The notes: a model not told the origin generated them from the sequence alone. Positions 34,715 to 47,529 are shown, numbered from the stretch's first letter. The stretch is DNA of 64,000 bases from Rhinopithecus roxellana (GCF_007565055.1 NC_044562.1:52958250-53022249), one strand, 5' to 3'. Numbers and translations are program-made.

Positions 34715-35885
34715 TATCATACCATACATAGAAGACCTAAAAGTATAAAACTGCTTAGAGAAAACACATGAGAATATATTTGTGACCTTAGGTTACTGAA
34801 AGATTTCTTATGGCAATAACAACAACAAAAAGTCTGAGTCATAAAAAAATTGATACATTGAACTTTACCAAAATTAAAAACTACTCTTTGAAATATAGGA
34901 ACAAAGATAAGCCACAGACTGTTAACCAAGCAACTACCTCTTAAAGGAATTCATCAGAATATATAAAGAAAAATTATAACTCCACGAGAAGACAAACAAC
35001 ACAATTTTTTTTTTTAAATTTACAAAAGGTTTGAACAGATACTTCACAGGAGAAGAAATATGGGTAGCAAAATAAGAACACAAAAATTTTCTCAACATTA
35101 TTATTGCTAGTTAAAAGCATAATGAGCTAGTACTACATTTCTACTAGGTTAACTAACATTTTAAGAACTGAAAATGCCTTTCAGATAAATGGTTTTCTAC
35201 TAAAAAACACCCTGAAAATACCAAGTGTTGACAAAGATGCAGAGCAACTAAAACATGCATATATTCCTGGTAGAAATACAAAATGGTTCAGAGGCTTTGG
35301 AAAACAGTTAAGTGACTTCTTGTAGAGTTAAATATACATCTGCCATATGACCCAGCAATCCCATGTCTAGATATTTATTGAGAAAAAACATTTGTCCATA
35401 CAAAGATCTGTATGAGAATGTTTATAGAACCTTTTTTTTGCATAGTACCCCAAAATTAAAAATAATTCAAATATCTATTAATTGATAAAGAAACAAACAA
35501 ATTCTGGTTTATCCATAATAATATTATTCAGCAATAGTAAGGAAAAAAACTGCTGCTACATGCACCAACATAGATAAATATCATGATTATTATGCTCAGT
35601 GACAAGCTAGTCACAAAAGGCTACGTACTTCAAAATTCCATTTATATGAGATTCTTAAAATGGCACTACGACAGGGCCAGAGAACAGACCAGACATAGCC
35701 ACTGATTGGAATGAGATAGGGAAATGGCTACAAAGGGGTAGGAGAAAGTTTTCTGAAGTGATGGAAATATTCTGAATCTCAATTGTGATGATGGTTATGC
35801 AGCAGTTCACATTTATCAAAAGTCATCAAACTGTGGAACTAAACATGCAAACTTTATTGTATATAACCTATATCTTAATAAACCT
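34715..35885 (+). mobile_element. ancient L1M ORF2 end and 3' UTR, sense
   Basis: Diverged L1 in sense: 'gaagacctaaaagtataaaactgct', 'gacccagcaatcccatgtctag', 'caatagtaaggaaaaaaactgctgct..', 'gtcacaaaaggctacgtact', 'ttatatgagattcttaaaatgg', and the tail 'gtatataacctatatcttaataaa'. It has lost any open frame. It is much older than the adjacent copy 2. Confidence 0.85.
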
Positions 35886-35899
35886 GACCTAAGAAAAGA

Positions 35900-36050
35900 A
35901 ATGATGGTAGTTTACACCAGGGTCATAAGAGAAGAAATGGAAAGAAGTGAAGAAGTGGATGGATTCTGAATATATTTTGAAGGAGAGTTGAGAGTACTTG
36001 CTAGAAGCAGAGTGAGGGAAAGGGAAAAATTAAGAATGACTGCCATTCTT
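35900..36050 (-). mobile_element. L2 LINE internal fragment, antisense
   Basis: 'aaatggaaagaagtgaagaagtggatggattctg' and 'tgagggaaagggaaaaattaag' match reversed L2 coding sequence. Confidence 0.55.
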
Positions 36051-36059
36051 TTGGATTGA

Positions 36060-36155
36060 GTACCTGAGATTAAATAAGATAGTATTTGTAAAGAATTTAA
36101 CATGGTGCTTGACCAACATTATAGATTCAATAAATGTTAGCTATTATCATTTGTA
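36060..36155 (+). mobile_element. MIR SINE 3' end
   Basis: 'gattaaataagatagtattt' to 'caataaatgttagctattatc' is the MIR tail. Confidence 0.75.
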
Positions 36156-36339
36156 GTGAGCCTAGATTAAAGTGTGTTTAGTAGAGTGCCCAGTATGAAC
36201 AGTACCAAAGTACTGTACAAATTGCATTAAGGAGGTTTAATGTGGCTTGTGGCTGATTTGTCTAGTGATACTAGTTCAGTTTTTGCTTCCTTTTAAACAA
36301 AACTTTGTAGAGGAATGCATGTCTATTATTAATTAATTC

Positions 36340-37190
36340 CTCCAACAGATATTCATTGAGTGCTAGGTATCATGCTACATGTTGGGGATATATCTAATGA
36401 TAAAAAGATACCATTTTTATTCTCAATGAACTTGCAACATTGTGAGTGAGAGGTACAAGTAAACATGCAATAACAATAGAAGGAACACTTACTACCACAG
36501 TAACTGACCCCCCACAAAAGACTTCAGCATATGAGTCAAGATAGTCTTTATTGTGGAAATCCCAAGTAAACCGAGGACCTGGTGAATACTCTGTGAGTAA
36601 GTTGGAAAGGCAGGTGATAGTAGGTTGTGGAAGAGGAAAGGAATATTCTGTTTAAGGACATAGCTTGTTTGAAAGCCCAGAAACAAAGGGTGCCCAGCTA
36701 CATTCCCAGTATTACTGCAGCTGACATGGACGAAGGAGTGGGGCATAGAGTCACAAGGGGTGTGCTGGAGAGGCAAAGGAAGTCCAAGTCCAGCTGGGCT
36801 TGGGAAACATTCTAAGGGTTTTGGACTTTATCCTCAGGATAATGAGTAGCCATTAAAAGGTTTTAAACTAGAAGTGATCCATTCTAATTTGTGCTTCAGG
36901 AAAATTACCTTGGCTTCTTTATGGAGGATTAGAGAAGGAGAAGACCAAATTGATGGAAGGATCAATGGAAATAGTGTAACAGGAATGAAGAAAAGAGAAA
37001 GGATTCACAAATTCTTATAAAAGTATAAAATTCAGGAATTGATTGGGCATCAAGGCTGAAAGAGAGGAAAGAATCAAGAATGGTGCCTACCTTTCTGACC
37101 TGGATGACTTAGAGGATGGTGATAACAATGATTGGAACTAAGAAATATTGGAGAGGGAGCATGTTGGAAGGGAAGATGATTAAACATACT
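36340..37190 (-). mobile_element. L2 LINE, antisense, long copy
   Basis: Begins at the reversed 3' end ('cagatattcattgagtgctagg') and runs 850 bases through 'ggttttggactttatcctca', 'gagtagccattaaaaggtttt', 'agtgatccattctaat', and 'agaatggtgcctacctttctg', all L2 landmarks in reverse order. It is the longest L2 relic here. Confidence 0.75.
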
Positions 37191-37194
37191 TTTG

Positions 37195-37840
37195 TCATAT
37201 TGTGAAAATACAAGAAATATGATATATTCCACCCTTTATAAAACAAATGCTTCTTATAGCTTGAAATGTAATTTCTAGAATTTTAAAAATCTTTGAGGTT
37301 CTTCTTTTACAAATTATTTTCTTCTTAAATGTATTGTCATACTTTCATTATCAGCAATGGATACAAAGGATATGGGCAGCAATAATGGTGGTTCATGGAT
37401 TATGTTCTTCCTCTTCCTTTTTGTGCTCATGAAATAAATCAGTCCTATATCTGAGTTTTAGGTAGAACCAAGTTTTATCTTCTAGTAAATTACCCTCTCC
37501 TTTCTCCAATTTTATCTATGACTGTTTTCTTTCTACACAACTTTGCAAATATTGTAATTATCTGCTTATACTCATAACATTTTCTGTTATTCCATACTAC
37601 TATGTCCTTCTATCTTGAGATCAAAGATCATGTTCAGTTATTTCAAAGTACCCAAGTACCTTGGAAAGTGCTTTGAATTTCTTGAGTAAGTAATCATTTT
37701 TCCTACATGACTAAAGAGTTCCTATCCTGCTTCCTCATGTAATATTTGGCTCCAAAGTCATTCCATTTCCTTACACTTTTTGTCAAATCCTTTGGTACCA
37801 ACCTATATTATTAGAACCGATGAAGTCTTTAAAAATAAAT
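37195..37840. other. single-copy AT-rich DNA
   Basis: No gene or repeat recognised. Confidence 0.45.
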
Positions 37841-37844
37841 CTTT

Positions 37845-38150
37845 GCTGGGTGCAGTGGCTCACGCCTGTAATCCCAGCACTTTGGGAGACCTAAGCAGGC
37901 AGATCACGAGATCAGGAGTTTGAGACCCGCCTGACCAACATGGTGAAACACCATCTCTACTAAAAATACAAAAATTAGCCGGGCATGGTGGCACACACCT
38001 GTTATCCCAGCTACTCAGGAGACTGAGGCAGGAGAGTCACTTGAACCCAGGAGGTGGAGGTTGCAGTGAGCTGAGATCGTGCCACTGCACTCTAGCCTGG
38101 GCGTCAGAGTGAGACTCCATTTCAAAATACAAATAAATAAATAAATAAAT
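37845..38150 (+). mobile_element. AluS, full length
   Basis: Dimeric Alu with 'gctgggtgcagtggctcacg' start, 'ccgcctgaccaacatggtga' (AluS-type) and an (AAAT)n tail. A probable target duplication of the type aaataaat.ttt flanks it with one mismatch. Confidence 0.9.
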
Positions 38151-38154
38151 AAAT

Positions 38155-38985
38155 ATTTCATCTGTTTGTTCTTATTTTCTTTCTACCCATTTAACTATAT
38201 AGTCCTTTTAAAAAATACAACTTATGAGAAAAGACAATTTATTCTCCAAAATGCCTAACTGACCACATGTTAAAAAACTTAAGCTGTAGTTGTCTAAGAT
38301 ATGAGTGAATGGGTACCCTTTTAAGTGCTGATGCCACAATATATTTTTCCAGTTGCAAAAGCATTATGAAACAGATAAACCATGAAAACCAAAATGTATG
38401 ACTTTCCTCAACCATCACACATCAGTTTTAAGCAGTCAATGTGCTCAGGTGAAGCCACAGTATGACATTATCAGAACTGGATGAAAATGCTGTAATCTGG
38501 ATTTGAATTGTGTTTGAACACTGGCTATAAATGTGAATTGTGGTATAGATCAAATGGATTCATTGCACATTTGCTGTATTTACATACTGATATGATACCT
38601 GATTCTTGGTTTTTAATTTATTCTATCTGATTAATAAAAAATGCTGTGTGACTTGGGTTCTAGTAAATGATTTAGTTTGTTAATATACATGCTGTATGAA
38701 TAAAAGATACTCATAAATCATATCTTCTATCCTAAATGAAAGATATAAAAAGCAAAAGGACACTGAAACCCAGTGTAAACCTTGAGTCACTACTGAATCA
38801 GATACAGCAATGGGAATGACTGCAGTGGCATCAAGAACATGAATGTTATTTGAGTAAGGCTTTACCTGGCAATAATGCAGAATGTTTGACTCATGGAGGA
38901 ATTCATTTTGGTATTAAAAATATATATATTATAGAACTTCTACCTATTAATATTTGTTTTAGAGTGATAAAATAGTCCAGAAATT
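38155..38985. other. single-copy AT-rich DNA
   Basis: No gene or repeat recognised. Confidence 0.45.
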
Positions 38986-39000
38986 AAGAACATATGGGCA

Positions 39001-39473
39001 GCCGGGCATGGTCACTCACACTCGTATTCCCAGCATTTTGGGAGGCCAAGGCAGGAGGATCACTTGAGCCCAGGAGTTTGAGACCAGCCTGAGAAACATA
39101 GCAAGACTCCATCTCTACAAAAAATTTTAAAATTATCTGGGCATGGTGGCATGTGCCTTTCGTCCTAGCTACTTGAGAGGCTGAGGCAGGAGGATTGCTT
39201 GAGCTCAGCAGTTTGAGACTAGCCTGGCCAAGATGGTGAGAACCTGTCTCTAATAAACAATTTAGTAATTAGCCAAAAATTAGCCAAAGTGGTGGTACAT
39301 GCCTGTAGTCCCAGCTACTTGGGAGGCTGAGGCAAGAGGATCTGTGGAGCTCGGGAGTTTAAGGTGGCAGTGAGCCATGATCGTGTCACTGCACGTTAGC
39401 CTGGGTGAGAGAGCAAGACTCTGTCTCCAAAACAAAAAAAAAAAAAAAAAAAAAAAAGAATGAATGAAAAAAA
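39001..39473 (+). mobile_element. trimeric AluJ
   Basis: About 470 bases, not 300, with three Alu units in a row: a left arm ('gccgggcatggtcactcac'), a middle unit that continues into left-arm-type sequence ('ggattgcttgagctcagcag', 'agactagcctggccaag', 'aacctgtctctaataaac'), then a normal right arm ('agtggtggtacatgcctgt' to 'gcaagactctgtctcc') and one tail. One imperfect target duplication of about 15 bp (aagaacatatgggca / aagaaactatgggca) flanks the whole unit. So it inserted as, or became, one element. Confidence 0.88.
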
Positions 39474-39489
39474 AAGAAACTATGGGCAA

Positions 39490-40430
39490 AATTTTGTTGT
39501 AAAATATCAATGAACACCCTTCTTATTTGGAAGCATCTTTTTTCAATATTATACAAGTTTTTTATAACTCATATGCCTTTGAATAAGAAAACATTAAGCA
39601 TTATTTGACAATAGTATAGCAATTATGAGCAATTGGTATGTGTGCTTCTTTCCTAGAGTTCATAAATGCATAAAGATGACCCCAGAGAATTCATCCTTCA
39701 AATCTTTAATAATTCAAAATTTGGTCCTATTCCAAGGCTTACAGGTCTTTTTTTGGTAAAAACCCAATGGCCCCCAAATATATAACATATTGGGCTTTTT
39801 ATAGAATGGAATGTGTCTAGCAATAATTTTTCTGTATTTGAGAAATTATATATTATAAAAATATGATTTAAGAGTTGGTGAACACTCGAGTCAGGTATTA
39901 GTTGCTTGCCTCCAAATTTCATAGATGCAGTTGGATTCTGAAATTATACCAGCCAGGAATGGGCAAAGAACTAGCTCATAAATGGGAACTGCTTATCTTC
40001 TACTCAAGGGCAACACTTACAACAAAAGTAAGAAGGACATGGGAATTTGCTTCTTTGTGAAATAAATTAGGTGTTTACCTACCTCTAGTTTGGTTCTATA
40101 TGAAATGAAGAAAGTATATCAATTATTTTCCCATATTGTCAGTTTTTCTCTGTTAAGATAAACAATCCTGGTTTCTGAAAATATATCAAGTTTTTAAATG
40201 GCTCTGTGCCCAGAAAAATAAACTCTTTGGTATTTAAGTGAGCACTAAATATGTGGAAACAATTACCTGATGATTTCCAGGAAACATGGAATAATTGACA
40301 GTTTACAAATGGAATGAATGAATGATGTAATTGTGATATCTGAATATGCTAGAGAGTTAACGCAAAAAGAATGCACTTCTGGATAAGCTATTACAAGAGT
40401 AAGGAAGACGAGAGAAGACAGGAGTAAAAA
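39490..40430. other. single-copy AT-rich DNA
   Basis: No gene or repeat recognised. Confidence 0.45.
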
Positions 40431-40439
40431 GAAGAAACT

Positions 40440-40650
40440 GAGAGAGACCTTATCTCTACAAAAAACTGTGTTTTGTAGCGGCACAAAACTGTGATCCTAC
40501 CTACGTGGGAAGCTGAGGCTGGAGGATTGCTTGAGCCCAGGAGTTTGAGGCTGCAGTGGGCTATGACTGTCCCACTGTACTCTAGCTTGTGTGACAGAGG
40601 AAGACTCTGTCTAGTTTTTTCTCTCTCTCTAAAAAAACAAACAAACAAAA
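40440..40650 (+). mobile_element. AluJ fragment, 5' truncated
   Basis: Starts near the arm junction ('gagaccttatctctacaaaa') and covers a right arm ('gctgaggctggaggattgct', 'gaggctgcagtgggctatga', 'gtgacagaggaagactctgtct'). Highly diverged. Confidence 0.85.
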
Positions 40651-40984
40651 ATAATACAATTATAAAATAGAGCAACTATGCAGTCAGTCTGAGGAAATTT
40701 GCCACTACTTTGTGTCCCAGTTTAGCATCTCTTAAAGGTATAAAAACATCTACTTTGAATTCAACTATGCACTTGAGGCAAGAGAATAGGGTCTGGAGGT
40801 AGGGAACCTATAGCCAATTCATGCTGACTTCCTAGAACTGAATCAAATGGCAACACTTCAGCTAAGAGAGGAAATACCTTCATTTACACAGGGCATACAC
40901 CAAGTAAATGACTTCATAACTTTACTTCATCCTGTTCATTTGCATAGAGTGTACACCAAGTAACCAGTGGAAACCCCTGGAGGG

Positions 40985-40992
40985 TATTTAAG
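40985..40992 (+). promoter_or_regulatory. TATA-like box of the solo LTR
   Basis: TATTTAAG in the U3 part of the LTR. Confidence 0.6.
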
Positions 40993-41070
40993 CCTCAAAA
41001 ACTTCCGTAACAGGGCTCTTGAGCCCCTATGATTGGGCCCCCTCCCACCATGTGGAGTGTACTTTCATTC

Positions 41071-41076
41071 AATAAA
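41071..41076 (+). terminator. polyadenylation signal of the solo LTR
   Basis: AATAAA followed by a T-rich stretch ('tgcttttgttgcttcattc'), the layout of an LTR R region. Confidence 0.65.
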
Positions 41077-41179
41077 ACTCTGCTTTTGTTGCTTCATTCT
41101 TTCTTTTGTTTGTGGGTTTTGTCCAATTCTTTGTTCAAGAAGCCAAGAACCTGGACACCCTCCACCAGTAACACACTGA

Positions 41180-44143
41180 TATAGGAGCCTGCCTAATCTA
41201 GAGTCTACGTATAAGTAATAGCAAAGAAAAAGCAATTAAAATGAATAATTCTGCACGTAAAGTGTCATCAGATGACACTTTCTCATAAAACTCAGCCACT
41301 CATTCTCAAGAGGGCTAGTCTACATTTAACTTATTTAGTATTAATACTGAATATTTATTACGCTTTTGGACATAAATTGGGTTGAAACATTTTGTATCTC
41401 TGAACCTTTTTGTCAAATTAAAATGTTATATAACATATAATATCTATCCGAAACAGGTAAAAATGGAGTTTCTTAGATTTGGGGTAGGAGGAGAGGTTGG
41501 TGGCCCAATGATCCACCTACTAGCAGCCTTTTTATGTCTTTTCCTATGTGGTGGTTCCCCAGGGAAGTGCTGTGGAATCTCTATAACTCTGAGGAGCACG
41601 GATTAAAAATTACTGAAACATTTATAAATAAATTGGGGAGTTTCCGTTATATAGATTGGAAATATTTTTCTATTCCCAGTAGACCTACTATTTGTTGACT
41701 GCCCAAATGCTTGACTAAAAGACAAAGCTTCAAAATAATCAACATCTAGTTAACATAGCAGACAATAAATCTGTTTATCACTGCTTCATTCCTTACTACT
41801 ACTAAAGTGATAGATAAAATCATTGTCATCATGATGCACAAGGACAAAAAGAAAGAAGAGGAGCCAATGTAACAAATGGGAAGATGTGGAAAAAAAAAAA
41901 AGAAAGAGAGAAAAAAGAAAGTTGAAATCTCTAAGTCCCAGGAACATGAATTGATTCATGACACAGAGACCCTGAAAAGCTCAGAAATTAGAAGCACCGG
42001 ATACTGAAAGCAGCAGTCAAAGGTAGAGTTAAAAACAAGAGGATTATTTGAGTTGATTATTAAGCAACTACCTCTTAATTATCCTTCCAAGAATTACAAG
42101 TTTTAATCTCTAGAGAGGGCTCAGACTCAAGGACATCTTCCTGTAAAGAAGATGAAAAGAAAATCTATATGGCTTCCTCTAACTCTCCTTTTCTATTTGG
42201 CTTTCAGAACACTAGAAATGGGTGATTCAATACAGGGCAGAGGCCAAAGGAAATCCTAAAAAAGCAGATCTGTACCACTCCTAGAGAGCAGTCAGTCGAG
42301 ACTGCAACAGAGAACAGAGGGCTGCCAGAAGGGCTTCTCCAGGAATGATCTTTATTAGCTCTACTGTATTTTTTTAAGTATGCATATGTGCTAGTATGAT
42401 AAAAATATATGCCATTAAAAATAAAGAATACTCAATGTTTGAGTATCATTCAAGTGGAGAGAAATAGACCTAGCTTTTAAAAAACAAACGCTTATTTCTT
42501 CCTGTCCTTTGAAAAATAGTTACCTTACAAATTATGTTTTGTCTAGATTACTAAAAAAATTCTGTGTTTTCTATTAATACTTTGGAAAGACAGAACAGGA
42601 AAGTTTATAGGAAAGCAAGGACTAGCCAGTGTGTAGTAAAAAATTGTCATGGATGATTCATCCACAGATAATTCCAGATCTTCTTTTACCATTCAAGTAG
42701 ACCCTTCAATTGATCATGTATTGCCTGAACTAAATGTTTGGACACATGATACTATCTCAGAGTACTAACGTAAAACCAAATAAGAAAATATATAACTGAA
42801 ATTTGCTCTTTTTAAAGTCTAGGAAGGCTACCTACTTTCTGGCAAAACCATCTGCAAAGATTTCCAACTGGAAATGTATTTTGCATGATAACAGGTTGAA
42901 GTCATGAATCACTTGGTAACTCATTAGAGTGACTAGCATCAAAAGATCCCTTAGGAATTTAGGGAAAAGGTAGTTAAGCAATTAATGAAGTTATTTAAAA
43001 TCCTGATATGGTTCAGCCTGCTTTGACGACGGCTAGGGTTTAATATTTATTTAATAGATTGTCAGTTTCATGCCAGAAAAAGAAATGTGACAGAAGTCAC
43101 CCTAGTCTAAATGTAAAAAAAGGTAGCCCATTTGAAGCATATTTTATTGCGGTGGTTGACACTATTATAGTCTGTACCATTATATCACCATACAAAAGCC
43201 ATCATTCTCAAGCTGAAATTAACATTGCTGTTATTTTCGATTAGAAGAATTGGCTCTAAATCCAGTAATTCTCTACAGTGATTTATATTTTAGTAGCTGC
43301 CATCTTGCACCTAGAGGGAATGTGTCAGAGTATAACCGCTCTCTGATGAGACATAAGGTATTAAAATTGATATGAGATGACAAAATGAGAGAATAGCATT
43401 TTAGGGGTATTGTTTTCACTTGTCATGGGCAGTTTCTGTTATGGCTTCATTCCTGAGACTATCTGTTAATCTTTGTGTTTGATTCAGAATCTAATACTTC
43501 AGATGGAAATGTATAGGATGTGAGCCTGGTATTATGTAATGAGCTCTTATCTCTTACATAAAGTACTTGAAAATGTATTAAGTGCTAGAAAGATTTTATT
43601 TGTAAAAATATATGATGGCTGAATTGACAGGATGAAGTCACCTAAAGACAGTTTAGTATTTTCCTTAATTTCATCAAGTTTTATTTTCATATGTTGTAGC
43701 CCCACCTACTTTTATATGTTTTAAAGAGCAATATAATTTGTGAGTTTTACTCTGAAGTTCAGGACTCTCATCTCAGAAAATTTCATCACATGTAAGATCA
43801 TATTATTTAGTTTTTAAAACTATTTTTATCCCTGAAAATACTCAGAGGCCTCTAAAATTCCTATTTTGGATTTCTCTTGCTCACCTATAAAGCACTCTGA
43901 AATAAGACCTCCACTAAATGATAACATATATGACTTTAAGCTTTGGAGGGCAAAAAACATATCTTCTCCTTAGTACAATGTCAGATACATGAATTAATGA
44001 ATAAAGTGTTACAGTCTTTAAAATGTATAATATTATTATTTTACATAAATATGAAATACCAACAAAAAGATGTTGGATGTGATTCCTACCTCTAGGTCAT
44101 GAAGAGAGTGTATTTCAGGACTGAGATGTTCCCCATGCCCTAT
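41180..44143. other. single-copy DNA, about 3 kb
   Basis: No gene, RNA or assignable repeat. A purine-rich A/G tract lies at 41884-41925. The stretch around 43010-43240 has less simple sequence than its surroundings. No open frame has a recognisable domain. Confidence 0.45.
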
Positions 44144-44375
44144 TGCTATGGTTTGAATGTGCCCCACAAAGTTCATGTGTTGGAAACCTAACCCCCAGTG
44201 CAACAGTGTTGAGAAGCGAGGCTCTAAGAGGTGATTAGGTCATGAGGGCTCTGTCCTCATGAATGGATTAATGCTGTTATCATGGCAGTAAGTTAGTTAC
44301 CATAGGAGTTGGCTCCTGATAAAAGGATGAGTTCAGCTTTCTTCCACTTACTCACTCTCATGTTTCTCTTGTCAA
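44144..44375 (+). mobile_element. MaLR-type LTR, 3' truncated
   Basis: Begins 'tgctatggtttgaatgtgcc', then 'caaagttcatgtgttggaaa', 'gaggtgattaggtcatgagg', 'cctcatgaatggattaatgc', and 'tcctgataaaaggatgagtt', an MST/MLT-like LTR order. The 3' half with the polyadenylation signal is absent. Confidence 0.75.
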
Positions 44376-44419
44376 AGGCATCAGTCAAGTTGCTGAGAAG
44401 GGTGTGAAAGGTAGAAACA

Positions 44420-45240
44420 AAACATTTGGCAACAGCAACCAGTTATCAGTAAACCACCTGTAATGCCTACATCACAATAAGGTCAGGATCCTGAAGTGTG
44501 TGTTCAGTGCTCTGTGAAATGTCCTACACACGTAAGAAAAGTCAGACAAGTCAGACAAACAAGTTGTGTAAACAAGAGGTCTTAGTTATGATGACTTATA
44601 CAAAAGACACATTTCATGCGCTAGCATCAGGTTATGGCTCGCCATCCTGGAATAATCCTATGCACAAATGCCAAAATGATGTTACCTATTAATAAGTTAG
44701 AGAATCTATTAGGTTCATCCCATGGTAATCATTTTTCTCACATGTAACACTACAAATACTGTGAAAATATGGGATAGCTATGTGTATGCTGTCCTCTTTA
44801 CCCTACTTCTCACCATCTCCTTTCCAAATTCTTGTTTAAAAATAGATAAGCCAAGAGTCTAGTGTTATTTTCCATGAAAGATAAAGTAATTTTGTTCCTG
44901 GGGAAAGGTCATTGTGTAAAAGGATTATCTAATTAATATATTCAAGAGGAAAGTTCTGAGGATGATTTTCACCAAGTTTGTTAGGAGGCTTTGTACCATT
45001 CACCAGTGACTACTAAGAAAACTTAGAAGACATTTCAACCTTTCTGCTCAACCTTTGGCAGTCCAGGTCTCTCACAGGTGTAGTTTCCTCTTCTCTATGA
45101 TTGTATCCCTCTTGATGATCAAGCAGCTGCCACCTATAACCCAGTCTACTTAAAATAGCACTCACTCAACATACTTTTCCCGTTCTTGTCCTCCAAATCC
45201 AGTCTTTCTCAGACATTGCTAATATTTCTCTGTATAATCA
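44420..45240. other. single-copy DNA
   Basis: No gene or repeat recognised. Confidence 0.45.
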
Positions 45241-45246
45241 CTATTT

Positions 45247-47360
45247 TTTTTACTTTTATTTTTGGTTTTGGAGTACATGTGAAGGTTTGTCATGGGGTTT
45301 TGTTGTACAAATTATTTCATCACCTAGGAATTAAGTCCAATACCCAATAGTTATCTTTCCTGCTCCTCTCCCTCCTCCCACCCTTCACCCTCAAGTAGAT
45401 CCTAGTGTCTGTTGTTTCTTACTTTGTGTTCATAATAAGTTATCACCATTTAGCTCCCACTTATAAGTGAGAACATGCAGTATTTGGTTTTCTAATACTC
45501 AACTAGTTTGCTGAGGATGTTAACCTCCAGCTCCATCCATGTTCCTGCAAAAGACATGATCTCATTCTTTTTTATGGCTGCATAGTATTCCATGGTATAT
45601 GTACCACATTTTCTTTATCCAATCTGTCATTGATGGGCATTTAGGTTGATTCCATATCTTAGCTATTGCAAATAGTGCTGTAATGAATATTTGCATGCAA
45701 ATGTCTTAATGGTAGAATGATTTATATTCCTCTGAGTATATACCCAGTAATGAGATTGCTGAGTCAAATGGTAGTTCTGCTTTTAGCTCTTTAAGGAATT
45801 GCCAAGTATGACTGCCAAATTCCATAATCAGTGAACAAATTTACACTTGCACCAACAGTGTATAAGTGTTCCCTTTTCTCTACAACCTCACCAATATCTC
45901 TTTTTTAAAATTTTATTTTATTTTATTTTTGAGACGGAGTCTTGCTGTATCGCCCAGGCTGAAGTGCAGTGGCACAATCTTGGCTCACTGCAAGCTCTGC
46001 CTGCCGGGTTCACGCTATTCTCCCGCCTCAGCCTCCTGAGTAGCTGGGACTACAGGTGCCCGCCACCGTGCCCAGCTAATTTTTTGTATTTTTAGTAGAG
46101 ACAGGCTTTCACCATGGTCTCAATCTCCTGAGCTTGTGATCCACCCACCTCGGGCTCCCAAAGTGCTGGGGTGATAGGCATGAGCCACCGCGCCTGGCCA
46201 ACATCTCTTATTTTTTGACTTTTTAATTATAGCCATTCTGAATGGTGTGAGATGGTATCTTATTGTGGTTTTGATTTACATTTCTCTAATGATTAGTGAT
46301 ATTGAGCTTTCTTTCACATGCTTATTGGCCTCATGTTTGTCTTCTTTTGAAAAGTGTCTGTTCATGTCCTTTGCCCACTTTTTAATAGGGTTTGTTTTTC
46401 TCTTATAAATTTGCTTAAGTTCCTTATAGATGTTGAATATTAGATCTCTATGTTAGTTTGCAAATATTTTCTCCCATTCTGTAAGTTGTCTGTTTACTCT
46501 GTTGATTGTTTCTTTTGCTGTGCAGAAGCTCTTAAGTTTAATTAGATCTCACTTGTCAATTTCTGCTTTTGTTGCAATTGCTTTTGGTACATTTGTCATG
46601 CAATCTTTGCCCATTCCTGTGTCCAGGCGGGCATTACCTAGGTTATCTTCCAGGGTTTTTTTTTATACTTTGGGGTATTACATTTAAGTCTTGAATCTAT
46701 CTTGAGTTGATTTTTGTATATGGTGTAAGGAAGGCCTCCAGCTTCAGTTTTCTGCATATGGCTAGCCAGTTATTCCAGCAACATTTATTGAATAGGGAGT
46801 CTTTTGTCCATTGCTTAGTTTTGTCAGCTTTGTTGAAGACCAGGTGATTATAAGTGTGCCTCATTTTTGGGCTCTCTATTCTGTTCCATTGGTCAATGTG
46901 CCTGTTTTTGTACCAGTACCATGCTGTTTTGGTTACGGTAGCCCTGTAGTATAGTTTGAAGTTGAATAATGTGATGCCTTCAGCTTTGTCCTTTTTGCTT
47001 AGGATTGCCTTGGCTATTTGGGCTATTTTTTGGTTCTGTATGATTTTTAACATATTCTTTTCTAGTTCTGTGAAGAATGTCATTGGTAGTTTGATAGGAA
47101 TAGAATTGAATCTGTAAATGACTTTCATCAGTATGGCTATTTTAATGATATTGATTCTTCCTATCCATTAGCATGGGATGTTTTTCCATTTCTTTGTGTT
47201 TTCTCTGATATCTTTGAGCAGCATTTTGCAATTCTTTGTAGAGACCTTTTACTTCCCTGGTTAGATGTATTCCTTGGTACTATATTCTTTTTGTGGCAGT
47301 ATGAAGGAGACTGCCTTTCTGATTTGACTCTTGGCTTGGCTGTTGTTGGTGTATTGTAAT
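45247..47360 (-). mobile_element. older L1, 5' truncated, antisense
   Basis: A reversed L1 3' end: T-run, 'ggagtacatgtgaaggtttgt', 'gagaacatgcagtatttggt', and 'catagtattccatggtatat'. It then continues through ORF2. Divergence from the three young copies and the 3' UTR form point to an older primate L1 (L1PB/L1MA level). It is split by an AluY at 45903-46199. The 5' truncation point is between about 47360 and 47470; L1 identity is clear only to about 47360. Confidence 0.88.
45903..46199 (-). mobile_element. AluY inside the older L1, antisense
   Basis: Full-length reverse-strand Alu: T-rich start, 'gagacggagtcttgctgtat', to 'gtgagccaccgcgcctggcc'. A 10-bp target duplication, aayatctctt, lies at 45893-45902 and 46200-46209 (one mismatch). 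'gcaagctctgcctgccgggttcacgc' fits AluY. Confidence 0.94.
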
Positions 47361-47467
47361 TTTATCTTTGTGACTCCTTTCTCTTGATAGATATTTTTAA
47401 TTAATGTCTGAACTATTTTCAGGCTTCCATTATTCCTTTTCTTTGGTGATTCTCCTCTGAAGGGCAT
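46697..47467 (-). pseudogene. L1 ORF2 fragment of the older L1
   Basis: A 143-codon open piece (46697-47128) holds the ORF2 segment after the RT palm: VIYRFNSIPIKLPMTFF, LFNFKLYYRATVTKTAWYWY, RHIDQWNRIESP. It lines up with copy 1 codons near 820-960. A further frame (47261-47467) has YTNN.QAKSQIRKAVSF, matching the FLYTSNRQAESQIRNELPF region, in another phase. No start, no active site; not functional. Confidence 0.8.
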
Positions 47468-47529
47468 TCATATTCCTCTAAAGTAAAAGGTTGTTACTTC
47501 AGATATTTAAGGTTCTTCATGATTGACTC

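Larger units (their letters stand above)
40774..41173 (+). mobile_element. complete solo LTR, ERV1-type
   Basis: A 400-bp LTR beginning TGAGGCAAGAG and ending CCAGTAACA, flanked by the 4-bp duplication CACT (40770-40773 and 41174-41177). TG...CA ends with a 4-bp duplication fit gamma-type endogenous retroviruses. It has a TATA-like box and a polyadenylation signal 86 bases apart, in the right order. No internal viral sequence is left on either side, so it is a solo LTR made by recombination between two LTRs. I could not assign the family by eye. Confidence 0.85.
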
